DNA of 64,000 nt from the NCBI RefSeq assembly GCF_008801835.1, contig NZ_VZOW01000005.1, forward strand, positions 1 through 64,000, written 5' to 3'. Numbering within the stretch: position 1 is the first letter of the stretch; each line of letters begins with the position of its first letter. Under the pieces are notes generated by a model that saw nothing but the letters and a program-made list of their open reading frames with translations, had not been told where the DNA came from and searched no databases. This document shows positions 9,653 through 18,848 of this stretch, in pieces. Both the position numbers and the translations under genes were made by a program. The DNA is from Cupriavidus pauculus (GTDB lineage: Bacteria > Pseudomonadota > Gammaproteobacteria > Burkholderiales > Burkholderiaceae).

Positions 9653-10933
9653 ATGGCACAGACGCAATCCACATCGATAGCGCGGACAGCGCAAGTGCAG
9701 CTCGGCGGCGCCCGGGCCTGGTGGGTATGGACGCTTTCCGTATTGTTTGTGGTGTACCTGTTCAGCGTGCAGACCGGCTACTCGGTCGTCAACGCGGACA
9801 TCGGGCGCGATGTTGCGTTGAGCGTCACGCAAATCAGTACGATCGCCGCCGTGTACACCTGGGTATTCGCGGTCTGCCAGTTTTTTGGCGGCGCATTGCT
9901 GGACCGCCTTGGCGCGCATAAGGTGCTGCCGCTGTCGGTCGCGCTGGTGACGCTCGGGGTGTTTCTGTTTGCCAACGCCACCAGCTATCCAATGTTGCTG
10001 GCATCGCAATTCGTAATGGCGATTGGCGCATGCACCGGCTTTGTCGGTGGCGGATATATCGGCGGTCAATGGTTTGGCATGGCCAAATTCAATTTCATGT
10101 TTGGTCTCGTGCAATTGTGCGCATCGCTGTCATCGGCTTTTTCAGTGACGGCACTTCAATACGCATTGGCGCAGATGGAGTGGCGCACGCTGTTCAATTA
10201 CGTCGGCGCATCTGGCGTGATACTGACCGTGCTGGCCTATATCTATTTGCGCAATCCGGCGCCGGTGGAGCAGACCGCGGACAGCATCGGAGGATTCTTC
10301 AAGGATGTCATCGCATCGCTGAACGCGGTAATGAAGATCTTTCACGTCTGGCTATGCGCGCTTATCTGTGCGGTGCTGTTCGGCAGTCTGCTGGCAGGCG
10401 GTGTGGTCTGGACTCCCAAGCTCATGGCAGTGCGCGGCGCGTCGCCGGAGCAGGCGGCCTTCAGTGCGTCGCTGCTATGGCTTGGGCTGGCCGCAGGTTG
10501 CCTTGTGCTGCCTGCATGGTCGGACAGGCTGCGTCGGCGCAAGCTGCCGATCGTACTGGGCTGCGCCATTCAGCTCGCGTGCGCGTCCGCCATTCTCTAT
10601 GTGCCGGTGCTGCCGATCTGGCTGGCACTGTTACTGAACTTCATTTTTGGCTTTGCCAACGCGGCGCATATGCTGACCTTCAGTAGCGCGGCCGACGTTG
10701 TGCCGCCGCAGTTGATCGGCACATCGGCGGCGTTCGTCAACGGATTGGCGTTTATTGCGGGCGGCATCATGATCGCCCGGCCCGGCGCGCGAGTCGCCAT
10801 GGGGGAAGCCGAGGGCCTCGCCGAGCATTCGTTGGCGCTGGCGCAGTATGCGGCGCTTCCGATCGTCGTGGCGCTGGCAGTGGCGTTACTGCTGTCGCTG
10901 ATCATGCGCGAGTCCTATCCCAAACAACAGTAA
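9653..10933 (+). CDS. MFS transporter, possibly purine-related
   Basis: This 426-residue major facilitator protein has about 12 hydrophobic segments. The conserved loop after helix 2 reads GALLDRLGAHK, and WFGMAKFNFMFG resembles the nitrate/oxalate-type branch of the superfamily. The start at 9653 (MAQTQSTSIA) follows GAGGGGCAAGAG; an in-frame ATG at 9557 would add a non-conserved extension. Guanine deaminase starts 23 bp downstream on the same strand, so the two are probably cotranscribed. Uptake of a purine or related nitrogen compound is inferred from this context only. Confidence 0.82.
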   Translation: MAQTQSTSIARTAQVQLGGARAWWVWTLSVLFVVYLFSVQTGYSVVNADIGRDVALSVTQISTIAAVYTWVFAVCQFFGGALLDRLGAHKVLPLSVALVTLGVFLFANATSYPMLLASQFVMAIGACTGFVGGGYIGGQWFGMAKFNFMFGLVQLCASLSSAFSVTALQYALAQMEWRTLFNYVGASGVILTVLAYIYLRNPAPVEQTADSIGGFFKDVIASLNAVMKIFHVWLCALICAVLFGSLLAGGVVWTPKLMAVRGASPEQAAFSASLLWLGLAAGCLVLPAWSDRLRRRKLPIVLGCAIQLACASAILYVPVLPIWLALLLNFIFGFANAAHMLTFSSAADVVPPQLIGTSAAFVNGLAFIAGGIMIARPGARVAMGEAEGLAEHSLALAQYAALPIVVALAVALLLSLIMRESYPKQQ

Positions 10934-10956
10934 GACCTTGAATGGAGAGCAATGAC

Positions 10957-12297
10957 ATGAGCACGACAGCCATTCGCGCCGCGGCAGTGACATTTCGCGC
11001 CGACCCGTTCCTGCATGAACCCGCCGACTGCCTGGTGTACGAGCCCGATGCCGTCATCGCCATGGACGACGGCAAGATCGCGGATTTCGGCCCCGCCGAC
11101 GAGGTGTTGAAGCGCCTGCCCGCCGATACGTTGGTTCTTCACTATCCCGATGCGATCGTTAGCGCCGGCTTTATCGATACGCATATCCATTATCCGCAGA
11201 CCCAGATGGTCGCCGCGTTCGGCGAACAACTGCTCGAATGGCTGACCAAATACACGTTCATCGCGGAACAGCAGTTTGCCGATATCGGGCACGCGCGCAG
11301 CGTGGCGGGGGTCTTCCTGCGGGAGCTACTGCGTGCCGGGACCACTACGGCGGCCGTCTACTGCACTGTGCATCCGCAGTCGGTAGATGCGTTCTTCGAG
11401 GAATCGAGCCGCTTCAATACGCGCATGATCGCGGGCAAAGTACTGATGGACCGCAACGCGCCGCCTGCGCTGCTGGACACCGCGGAGACGGGATACCGGG
11501 AGAGCCAGGCGCTGATCGGACGCTGGCATGGCCGAGGGCGCCAGCACTATTGCATTACACCGCGCTTTGCGCCTACCAGCACCGACGCCCAGCTCGATGT
11601 CTGCGGCACGCTGCGCAAGGAGTATCCCGACGCCTACGTGCAGACGCATCTGTGCGAGAACCTCGATGAAATCGCCTGGGTGCGGTCCTTGTTCCCGGCA
11701 CGCCAAAGTTATCTGGATGTTTACGCGCATGCGGGCATCGTCGGCGACCGGTCCATCTACGGTCACGGTATCCACTTGACCGAGCAGGATTTCGCGATCT
11801 GTCACCAGACCGGCGCGGCGCTAGCGCACTGCCCGACCTCGAACCTGTTCCTGGGCAGCGGCCTATTCCGGTTGTTCGATGCCAAGCAAGCCGCGCGGCC
11901 GGTGAGGGTGGGCCTTGGCACCGATATCGGCGCCGGGACCAGCTTCTGCCAGTTGCAGAGCCTGAACGAGGCATACAAGGTTGCCGCCATGAATGGTACA
12001 CGGCTGACGGCAATCCACGCCTGGTATCTGGCCACGCGAGGCGGCGCCGAGGCGCTGTGTCTCGAAAACACCATCGGCTCGATCGCTCCCGGCTTCGATG
12101 CCGATCTGGTTATCCTCGATCGCAAGGCCACGCCGATGCTTGATTTTCGCGACGCCTACTGCGCGGATATCGTCGAACGCCTTTTCGTGCTGATGACGCT
12201 CGGGGACGATCGCGTGGTGCGCGCCACCTATGTGGCAGGCCAGCGCGTCTACGATCGCGACGCGCAGGGCGAGCGCTTCAACTATCCGGCAGCCTGA
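10957..12297 (+). CDS. guaD: Guanine deaminase
   Basis: This enzyme hydrolyses guanine to xanthine and ammonia in purine catabolism and is cytosolic. The 446-residue product has the amidohydrolase metal motif in GFIDTHIHYPQTQ. Family signatures are LLEWLTKYTFIAEQQF, GHGIHLTEQD, HCPTSNLFLGSGLF and the metal-binding Asp region GLGTDIGAGTSF. The start at 10957 (MSTTAIRAAAVTF) is preceded by GGAGAG; an ATG 15 nt upstream is less likely. It is paired with an upstream MFS transporter. The arginase gene faces it, with only 11 bp between the two 3' ends. Confidence 0.93.
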   Translation: MSTTAIRAAAVTFRADPFLHEPADCLVYEPDAVIAMDDGKIADFGPADEVLKRLPADTLVLHYPDAIVSAGFIDTHIHYPQTQMVAAFGEQLLEWLTKYTFIAEQQFADIGHARSVAGVFLRELLRAGTTTAAVYCTVHPQSVDAFFEESSRFNTRMIAGKVLMDRNAPPALLDTAETGYRESQALIGRWHGRGRQHYCITPRFAPTSTDAQLDVCGTLRKEYPDAYVQTHLCENLDEIAWVRSLFPARQSYLDVYAHAGIVGDRSIYGHGIHLTEQDFAICHQTGAALAHCPTSNLFLGSGLFRLFDAKQAARPVRVGLGTDIGAGTSFCQLQSLNEAYKVAAMNGTRLTAIHAWYLATRGGAEALCLENTIGSIAPGFDADLVILDRKATPMLDFRDAYCADIVERLFVLMTLGDDRVVRATYVAGQRVYDRDAQGERFNYPAA

Positions 12298-12308
12298 TCG
12301 CGCCGCGG

Positions 12309-13211
12309 CTACAGCGTGGATTTGCCGAACAGGCTTTCGATCAGTTCCACCACGAGTTCCGCGGTCTGGTTGTGGACATCGCGCGCCGGATTGAGTTCGA
12401 GCACGTCGAGCGAGCATAGCGCGCCGGTGTCCTCGATCATTTCCAGCGCCAGATGCGCCTCGCGATAGGTCGGCCCGCCGCGCACCGGCGTGCCCACCCC
12501 TGGCGCGATCTGGCTGTCGAGAAAGTCCACGTCAAAGCTGACATGCAGATGTGTATCGGCGTCGATGCCCGCCAGCGCGCGCTCCATCGTCTGCCGCATG
12601 CCGTTCTCGTCGATGTAGCGCATGTCGTAGACCGTCAGTCCCAATTCGCGCAGGCGCAACTTCTCTTCGGCATCGACGCTGCGGATGCCGATCTGGCGGA
12701 TCTGTTGGGGCGACATGGCTGGCGTGACGCCGCTCAACGCGGTGAGCGGCGCCGGACCATCGCCGCACAGGCAAGCCACTGGCATCCCATGGATATTGCC
12801 TGTGGGGCTGGTGCTGCCCGTGTTGGCATCGGCGTGGGCGTCCAGCCATAGCACCATCAGGCGTTTGCCTTGCTCGCGGCAGTGTCGGGCAGCGGCGCTG
12901 ACCGACCCGATCGCCAGGCAATGATCGCCACCCATCAGCAGCGGCATATGCCCCGCTGTCAGCGCGGCGTACGCGGTGTCGAAGATCTGGCGGTTCCATG
13001 CCAGCACTTCTTCCAGGTGCCGCATGCCGTCGACCGGCGGTTGCCAGGGGTTGCCCGGTCCGTTCAGGTTGCCGATGTCTCGTACATCGAGACCGTTCCG
13101 TATCAATGCGCCGGCGATGTCGGCCACGCGTAGCGCTTCCGGGCCCATCGAGGCGCCGCGAATGCTGGCCCCGACGTCTGTCGGTGCACCGAACAACGTG
13201 ATCGGCTTCAT
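12309..13211 (-). CDS. rocF: Arginase
   Basis: This 300-residue ureohydrolase converts arginine to ornithine and urea. The manganese-binding motifs are all present: MGGDHCLAIGS, WLDAHADANT and HVSFDVDFLD. The active-site loop NIHGMPVA matches arginase rather than agmatinase. The N-terminus KPITLFGAPTDVGASIRGASMGPEALR is also arginase-like. The start at 13211 has AAGGAG seven bases upstream. The gene is convergent with guanine deaminase and divergent from a DHA2 exporter. No ornithine-metabolism genes are adjacent. Confidence 0.92.
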   Translation of the reverse strand: MKPITLFGAPTDVGASIRGASMGPEALRVADIAGALIRNGLDVRDIGNLNGPGNPWQPPVDGMRHLEEVLAWNRQIFDTAYAALTAGHMPLLMGGDHCLAIGSVSAAARHCREQGKRLMVLWLDAHADANTGSTSPTGNIHGMPVACLCGDGPAPLTALSGVTPAMSPQQIRQIGIRSVDAEEKLRLRELGLTVYDMRYIDENGMRQTMERALAGIDADTHLHVSFDVDFLDSQIAPGVGTPVRGGPTYREAHLALEMIEDTGALCSLDVLELNPARDVHNQTAELVVELIESLFGKSTL

Positions 13212-13363
13212 GCGAACTCCTTTGACTTGCGGATGGCTGACCCAAGAATGATGGCACGATCCGCCACCTGTTTGACGCGCTCGGAAATTCCCCAGCACAC
13301 GATGCGCCAGGAGCCTATAATTTCTCGATCCTTGACGTTACAACGATTGATTCGGCAACAGAA

Positions 13364-14977
13364 ATGGCTTCGAAACCCCATCCAGCGCAGGATCCAGCAC
13401 AAATAAACAACCGAGGGCAGGTGCTGCCGTTTCGGGAATCTCTGCTGGCCATGCTGGGCATCGCGTTTGTTGTCATGCTGGTGGCGCTGGACCAGACCGT
13501 GGTGGCTACCGCATTGCCCACCGTGGTGGCCGAACTTCAAGGCTTCGAGTACTACGCATGGGTCGCTACGGCGTATCTGCTGACATCGGTGATTACCGTG
13601 CCGATTTTCGGCCGGCTTGGCGACTATTACGGCCGCAAGCCGTTCGTACTGGCATCGATCGTGGTGTTTCTTGCGGCTTCAGTATTGTGCGGCATGGCCA
13701 ACAACATGCTGTTCCTGGTGGGTGCGCGCGCACTGCAGGGCATTGGCGGCGGCATGCTGGTCGGTACCGCATTTGCCTGTATTCCGGACCTGTTCCCCGA
13801 TTCCCATGTGCGCCTGCGTTGGCAGGTGATGATGAGCACCGCGTTCGGCCTGGCCAACGCCCTGGGCCCGTCGCTGGGCGGCGTGCTGACGGAATGGTTT
13901 GGATGGCGAGCGGTGTTCTACATCAACGTACCTGTTGGCGTGCTCGGACTGCTGTTCGCATGGCGATATTTGCCACACCTCAGGCAGGCCTCGCACGACG
14001 GCCCTGTGCGGATAGATTGGCTGGGCGCCATGTTGATCGCGGTGGGCCTTGGCAGCCTGCAACTGTCGGTCGAATGGCTGCCCGAGCGTGGCCTGGGGCT
14101 GGTGACCGTCGGCCTGATGGTGTTGTCGTGCGCCGCATTCGTGGCGCTGTGGCAATGGTCGCACCGTTGCGCGAACCCGATTTTGCCGCTCGACATGTTC
14201 AGAAATCCGGCGCTGTCCCCGCTTTTCTTGCTCGGGGTGCTGGGCGGATTCGCGATGTTTGCGTTGCTGCTCTACGCGCCGTTGCTGTTTCAGGGCGGGT
14301 TTGGCTACTCGCCGAAGGAAGCGGGGCTGCTGGTAACGCCGCTCGTGGTATGCATCACGGTGGGCAGTATCGTCAACGGCCGGATCATTACACGCATCCC
14401 GCGGCCTAACAGCATGCTTTATGCCGGTTTCGCCATGTTGGCGTTGGCGCTGCTCGGGCTCTCCCAGGCCACGCGCGCTATGCATCACCACGTGCTGCTG
14501 GCCATCATGCTGTGCGCGGGGCTCGGTCTTGGATTCGTCCTGCCGAACCTGACCGTCTTTGCACAGCAGACGGCAGGCCGCTCGCACCTGGGCATTGCCA
14601 CGGCCATGTTGCAGTCGCTACGCATGGTGGGAGGGATGGTCGGGACCGCGCTGGTTGGCACACTGGTGACGCGCAGCTATACATCGAGTGTTACCAATGC
14701 ACTTGCTGCGGCAAATGCATCGGAATGGGCGCCCAGAATGACGGACCCGCAGATCTTGATCGACAAGGCATCGCAGGCCGAATTGCTGACCAATCTGCAC
14801 AGTGCAGGGCACAATGGAGCCTTGCTGCTTGAGCAGGCGCGCGCATCGCTGGTTAGCGCGATCCATTTGGGCCTGATGCTGGCGGCGATTGCAGCATTGA
14901 TCGGCATCTGGCGCACGCGCCGCGTGCCGCCCATCAAGCTGACGCGGGTGCAAGAGCCTGCGATGGCGACGGACTGA
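13364..14977 (+). CDS. MFS drug exporter, DHA2 (EmrB/QacA) family
   Basis: This 537-residue transporter has about 14 hydrophobic segments, as in the DHA2 drug:H+ antiporters. Signature sequences are LDQTVVATALPTVVAEL in the first helix, GRLGDYYGRKP after helix 2, and the motif-C-like GLANALGPSLGGVLTEWFGWR. A C-terminal helix precedes a short cytoplasmic tail. The start at 13364 lacks a strong ribosome binding site. A MarR-type regulator gene follows 37 bp downstream in the same direction and probably controls it. Drug or toxic-organic export is inferred from family. Confidence 0.9.
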   Translation: MASKPHPAQDPAQINNRGQVLPFRESLLAMLGIAFVVMLVALDQTVVATALPTVVAELQGFEYYAWVATAYLLTSVITVPIFGRLGDYYGRKPFVLASIVVFLAASVLCGMANNMLFLVGARALQGIGGGMLVGTAFACIPDLFPDSHVRLRWQVMMSTAFGLANALGPSLGGVLTEWFGWRAVFYINVPVGVLGLLFAWRYLPHLRQASHDGPVRIDWLGAMLIAVGLGSLQLSVEWLPERGLGLVTVGLMVLSCAAFVALWQWSHRCANPILPLDMFRNPALSPLFLLGVLGGFAMFALLLYAPLLFQGGFGYSPKEAGLLVTPLVVCITVGSIVNGRIITRIPRPNSMLYAGFAMLALALLGLSQATRAMHHHVLLAIMLCAGLGLGFVLPNLTVFAQQTAGRSHLGIATAMLQSLRMVGGMVGTALVGTLVTRSYTSSVTNALAAANASEWAPRMTDPQILIDKASQAELLTNLHSAGHNGALLLEQARASLVSAIHLGLMLAAIAALIGIWRTRRVPPIKLTRVQEPAMATD

Positions 14978-15014
14978 ACATCGGCGGAAGATCTTCGCCA
15001 ACAGGAGACTGAAT

Positions 15015-15476
15015 TTGGAACTGGAGCGACAAAGCCTGGCCGTGCTGCAACAGTTTGGACGCACGTACCGGGCGTACGCATCGGCGTTCGAACAGCGTAT
15101 CGGCCATCCGCTGCCGCGCTGGCGCATTCTCTTTGCCTTGTACGGACACGAGGGCCCCATTGCGCAGAAGCCGCTGGCCGATCGCGTTGGCATGGACCCC
15201 GGCGCGCTTACGCGTCAATTGAAGGCCCTGCAGGAGTTGGGCTGGGTCGAGCGCACCACCAGCGAGCGTGACAATCGCATGACCAACGTCACGTTGACAA
15301 CCCTCGGACGAGACATCGTCGATCAGGCGATGCCGCGCCGATCCGCGTTTCTGCAGGATGTGCTCGCCAACGTGTCCGAAACCACGATGCACAATCTGTC
15401 GAAGGGCCTGGCGCAGCTGGAATCAGGCATTGCCGATGCTGTGGCACGGACGACAGCGGAACGCGACGCAGCCTGA
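15015..15476 (+). CDS. MarR-family transcriptional regulator (TTG start)
   Basis: This 153-residue winged-helix regulator probably controls the upstream DHA2 exporter. MarR features are PLADRVGMDPGALTRQLKALQELGWVER (recognition helix region) and the wing TTSERDNRMTNVTLTTLGRDIV. The start is TTG at 15015, supported by AGGAG at 15003-15007 with 7-nt spacing. No in-frame ATG lies early enough to keep the first dimerisation helix. MarR proteins usually release DNA on binding a small phenolic or drug-like ligand. The likely operator would be upstream of the exporter, at 13212-13363. Confidence 0.87.
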   Translation: MELERQSLAVLQQFGRTYRAYASAFEQRIGHPLPRWRILFALYGHEGPIAQKPLADRVGMDPGALTRQLKALQELGWVERTTSERDNRMTNVTLTTLGRDIVDQAMPRRSAFLQDVLANVSETTMHNLSKGLAQLESGIADAVARTTAERDAA

Positions 15477-15489
15477 AATTTTCCACGCA

Positions 15490-16917
15490 TCACTCCCCGC
15501 CAAGCAGCGCCGCGATGGCCGTGTGATTCGACGGGAAATACAAGTGCACATATGACGCGGTGAGCGACCCTACCCGATACACGGCTTCGCCACGCGACCC
15601 ATCGTGCGGCGATACCGCGTGGGTGATCGGTGTCAATGGCGAATCGGTCGCGGAATAGTGAAACGTGTGCCCGCGTATGACGCCATGCTGCGTCGGCAGC
15701 GTGACGGCTTGATGCCCGATTGCCGCCAGCCGTTTCTGCATCGTAACGGTGCCCTGCAGCAGCCCCGCCATCGCATAGGCGACACCCGCCTTGTCGACCA
15801 GTGTGTCGAACAGCATCATCATGCCGCCGCATTCGGCCAGGATCGGCATGCCGAGCGCGTGCGCGTCACGAATCGCGCGAACCATCGATATATTCGCGGC
15901 CAGGCCGGCGGCATGCAATTCAGGATAACCGCCCGGCAGCCACAAGGCGTCGCACGGCGGCAGCGTCTGGTCGTGCAGTGGCGAGAACCAAGCAATATCG
16001 GCACCCAGCGCTGTCAACGTTTCGACATTGGCGGGATAGATAAAGCGGAATGCCTCGTCTCGCGCGATGGCGATACGTTTGCCGGCCAGCAATGCGGGCA
16101 CCGGCGGTGCGCCGACGTCGGCGATCGGCACCGGCTCGGGAAGTTGTGCGATCGGCTGGGTGGCAAGGGCGTCGGCAAGACGGTCCAGCCGATCCATCAG
16201 ATCCGGCAACTCGTCCGCGCTGAACAGGCCCAGGTGCCGCTCCGGCAGGCTCGCCGCTGGGTCGCGCGCCAGCGATCCTGCCCACTTGATGTCCGGCGCA
16301 AGGCTTTCGCGCACCAGGGTCGCGTGACGGGGGCTGCCGACGCCGTTGGCCAATACGTGCATGGCGCGAAACGGCTGCCCGTAGTGCGCCAGGCCGTAAG
16401 CGACGGCGCCGAATGTTTGCGCCATGGCGCCGGCCTGTATCACGCTCAGCACCGGCAGGCCGAACAGCCGGGCCACATCGGCGCTGCTGGGCGTGCCGTC
16501 GTGCAGACCCATCACGCCCTCGACCAGAATGAGGTCTGCCTCGCGCGCCGCGCTGGCCAGCCTGGCGCGCGCGTCGGCCTCTCCCGTCATCCATAGATCG
16601 ATCGAGTGCACTGGTGCGCCGCTGGCCGCGGCAAGCAAGGTCGGGTCGAGGAAGTCCGGCCCGGTCTTGAACACGCGCACCCGCAGCCCCTGGCGTGCAT
16701 GCAGGCGCGCCAGTGCAGCGGTGATCGTGGTCTTGCCCTGGCCGGAGGCCGGCGCGGCCACGAGCAGAACGGGCACGCGGCAGGTTTCGAGCGTGGGGGA
16801 ACAGGCGCTTGGCGTGGACAGCATGGGCAGCGGACACTCCGCAGGGGTGGCAATGGCGGCGGCGCCTGGCGAGGCCAGCATGCGCCGCGGCCGATTATAG
16901 CGGGCAGTGGCATGCAT
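15490..16917 (-). CDS. cobB: Cobyrinate a,c-diamide synthase
   Basis: This enzyme of cobalamin synthesis amidates the a and c carboxylates of (hydrogeno)cobyrinic acid, using glutamine and ATP. The N-terminal dethiobiotin-synthetase-like ATPase domain has SGQGKTT at about 58-64. The C-terminal class I glutamine amidotransferase domain has its nucleophilic Cys in ILAECGGMMML and a YVHLYFPSN ending. Total length is 475 residues. The ATG at 16917 follows AAGGAG at 10-nt spacing inside the end of the response-regulator gene; an alternative Met32 start (16824) would remove a low-complexity leader. No other cob genes are adjacent, which is unusual. Confidence 0.9.
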   Translation of the reverse strand: MHATARYNRPRRMLASPGAAAIATPAECPLPMLSTPSACSPTLETCRVPVLLVAAPASGQGKTTITAALARLHARQGLRVRVFKTGPDFLDPTLLAAASGAPVHSIDLWMTGEADARARLASAAREADLILVEGVMGLHDGTPSSADVARLFGLPVLSVIQAGAMAQTFGAVAYGLAHYGQPFRAMHVLANGVGSPRHATLVRESLAPDIKWAGSLARDPAASLPERHLGLFSADELPDLMDRLDRLADALATQPIAQLPEPVPIADVGAPPVPALLAGKRIAIARDEAFRFIYPANVETLTALGADIAWFSPLHDQTLPPCDALWLPGGYPELHAAGLAANISMVRAIRDAHALGMPILAECGGMMMLFDTLVDKAGVAYAMAGLLQGTVTMQKRLAAIGHQAVTLPTQHGVIRGHTFHYSATDSPLTPITHAVSPHDGSRGEAVYRVGSLTASYVHLYFPSNHTAIAALLGGE

Positions 16918-16923
16918 CGTGGA

Positions 16924-17586
16924 TCAACTCCTTGGCAGGACGACGCCCTGCAGTGCCGCGCATTCGAACAGCTCGCGGTCATTGCTGACGCCCAGCTTGT
17001 GCATGGCGCAGTTTTTCTGCCGGCTGATGGTTTTGACACTCCGGCATAGCGTCGTGGCAATTTCGGTAACGGACCGGCCGGTCAGAAACAGGCGCAACAC
17101 TTCCGTCTCGCGCGCCGACAGGCGTTGTTCGCCATCGCTGCCGCAGGGAAGCATGGTGCGCAGGTCGGTGGGCGCCAGAGCGCGCAGCGCGGACTTGCCG
17201 ATATAGGTGAAGCCGCGCTGCGCCCGCGCAATTGCGGTGACGATCTCGTCGAGCTGGCAATCCTTGAGTAATAGTCCCTGAATGCGGACATCAAGAATGG
17301 TCCGCAATACCAGCGGATTGGTGATCATGGTCAGTACCACTATCGACATGGCTGGATAGCGGCGGCGCAAGGCGCTGATCAGCCTTACGCCGTCTAGCTC
17401 GGCGGGGCCGGGCATATGGAAATCCGTCACCACGACATCCGGCCGCTCAATGTCGGCCTGCTGCAGCAATTCCGAGGCACTTGCAACTTCCCCACAAACT
17501 TCCCAGCCGGTTTGGGTCTGCACCCTGGCCCGGATCGCCGCCGTAATGACGGGGTGGTCGTCGGCCAGCAAAATCCTCAACGTCAT
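16924..17586 (-). CDS. NarL/FixJ-type response regulator
   Basis: This two-component regulator has 220 residues. The N-terminal receiver has the acidic pocket at Asp9/Asp10 (LLADDHPVI) and the phospho-acceptor Asp55 (VVTDFHMPG). The C-terminal LuxR-type helix-turn-helix (LSARETEVLRLFLTG, SVKTISRQKNCAMHKLGV) resembles RcsB/EvgA-like regulators. The start at 17586 has AGGAG with 7-nt spacing. No histidine kinase gene is next to it, so it is an orphan. The cobB start codon lies 6 nt past its stop codon, suggesting cotranscription. A terminator-like hairpin lies 53-87 nt upstream of the start codon. Confidence 0.9.
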   Translation of the reverse strand: MTLRILLADDHPVITAAIRARVQTQTGWEVCGEVASASELLQQADIERPDVVVTDFHMPGPAELDGVRLISALRRRYPAMSIVVLTMITNPLVLRTILDVRIQGLLLKDCQLDEIVTAIARAQRGFTYIGKSALRALAPTDLRTMLPCGSDGEQRLSARETEVLRLFLTGRSVTEIATTLCRSVKTISRQKNCAMHKLGVSNDRELFECAALQGVVLPRS

Positions 17587-17638
17587 CCATTGACTCCTGT
17601 GCTGTACATGGCTCAGCGTTCGGCTCCGCGCTGGCGTC

Positions 17639-17673
17639 AAAAAAGCGCCGCACGCGACAGACGTGTGCGGCGC
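17639..17673 (-). terminator. Intrinsic terminator or attenuator in the response-regulator leader
   Basis: Read on the minus strand, the arm at 17673-17665 pairs with the arm at 17653-17645 (9 bp, GCGCCGCAC type) around an 11-nt loop. Six T residues follow (17644-17639). It lies 53 to 87 nt before the response-regulator start codon. It either ends transcripts coming from the LysR gene or acts as an attenuator for the response regulator-cobB unit. Confidence 0.75.
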
Positions 17674-17831
17674 GAACACGCAGCAACTGCGTACACCCGG
17701 CGCACCGGACCAAACGGGCGACGATCCGATGCGACGCGATGCCAGCCGAGAGTAATGGGAGGCGTTGACTAGGGCAGTAAGACGATTCGCAAAATGAAAT
17801 GGGAAGTTGTGCGTTTGCGCAGACGAATGCA

Positions 17832-17868
17832 TTGCGGCCCCGCGATGTCGCCATCGGCGGGGCCGCAA
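17832..17868 (-). terminator. Long hairpin downstream of the LysR gene
   Basis: TTGCGGCCCCGC (17832-17843) pairs perfectly with 17857-17868. An inner GATG/CATC stem extends it. It begins about 26 bp after the LysR stop codon on the minus strand. No T tract follows, so termination is possible but not certain. Confidence 0.5.
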
Positions 17869-17894
17869 ATGGAATGGCTGGATCTGGACGCGCG

Positions 17895-18848
17895 TCAGGC
17901 CACAGCCAGCGGGCGGGATGGCTGCTGCGCTTGGCGGCGGCCGTCGATGGCCTTGAGCGGGTCTCGGAGCACCGCGGCGCCAACTTCCATGATGTCGCGC
18001 AGGATGGCACGGTCAGGCGTGCACTGCGGCATCCAGAAATGCAGCGCCGCCCAGGCCGGAAAGCTCGCCGGCGGCGCCAGCAGGCGCGTTTTCCGGTCGC
18101 GCGTTACCAACGGCACGTTGAAGTCGAGTACCGGGCAGATGCCGCCTGCCGATTGCAGCAGGGTGATCTGCGTGTGCCACGACGGCACCACGGTTTCGCG
18201 ATGGCCTGGCGTGGTGGCCTGTCGCGCGAGAAAGGCGCGCAGTGGACTGCCGCTTTCGCAATCCTCCTGCAGCAAGATCCAGTCCCTTTCCACATCGTCG
18301 CTCGAGCCCACGCGCGCCGCGCTGACCAGCCGGCGCGGCGTAGCCAGGATGCTGTGCGGCGTGACGCTGTCCGGCACGCTGGTGCCGTCGACCACGAAGG
18401 CGCAATCGAGCTTGCCGGTCTCCAGGCTCTCGCCAAGCGCCGCATCGGCGATCACGGGGCGCGTGATGAAACTGTCGTGCGGAAAACGTTCGCACAGCGC
18501 AGTCAGGATTTCTGTAATGACCGGGTCCCCGATCGATGACGAAAAGCCGATGGAGATACGCCGCCCGGTATTTTCCGACTGAACGTTGCTGTCGAGCGGT
18601 TGTACGAGATGATTCCACTTGGACAAGATCTGCCGCGCCGTCTGCTCCAGGCGCAGTGCGTGAGGCGTCGGCTCGAGCGTGCCGTTTCGCTTGACGAACA
18701 GCGGGTCGCCGGTTATCTCACGCAGCCGCGCGAGACTATAGGCAACAGTTGGAATGCGTCCCTGCGTGCAGGCGGCTACCGCGCTCAGATCACGGTATTC
18801 CATGAGCAGGACAAATACATGCAATAGCTTGGTGCTGACATGCCGCAT
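17895..18848 (-). CDS. LysR-family transcriptional regulator
   Basis: This 317-residue regulator has an N-terminal winged helix-turn-helix (about residues 8-60: LLHVFVLLMEYRDLSAVAAC, VAYSLARLREITGDPLFVK). A LysR substrate-binding domain follows (RISIGFSSSIGDPVITEILTAL and after). The start at 18848 is supported by GGGAGAAG on the minus strand. The target is not obvious: the upstream flank is an 835-bp region with no gene and the downstream gene is the response regulator. The ligand is unknown. Confidence 0.88.
   Translation of the reverse strand: MRHVSTKLLHVFVLLMEYRDLSAVAACTQGRIPTVAYSLARLREITGDPLFVKRNGTLEPTPHALRLEQTARQILSKWNHLVQPLDSNVQSENTGRRISIGFSSSIGDPVITEILTALCERFPHDSFITRPVIADAALGESLETGKLDCAFVVDGTSVPDSVTPHSILATPRRLVSAARVGSSDDVERDWILLQEDCESGSPLRAFLARQATTPGHRETVVPSWHTQITLLQSAGGICPVLDFNVPLVTRDRKTRLLAPPASFPAWAALHFWMPQCTPDRAILRDIMEVGAAVLRDPLKAIDGRRQAQQPSRPLAVA

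Larger units (their letters stand above)
17587..17894. other. Leader and intergenic region between the LysR and response-regulator genes
   Basis: About 308 bases without a gene on either strand. It contains two strong hairpins: a long one just after the LysR gene (17832-17868) and a terminator-like one nearer the response regulator (17639-17673). The promoter for the response regulator should lie here on the minus strand, but none is clear. Confidence 0.55.
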
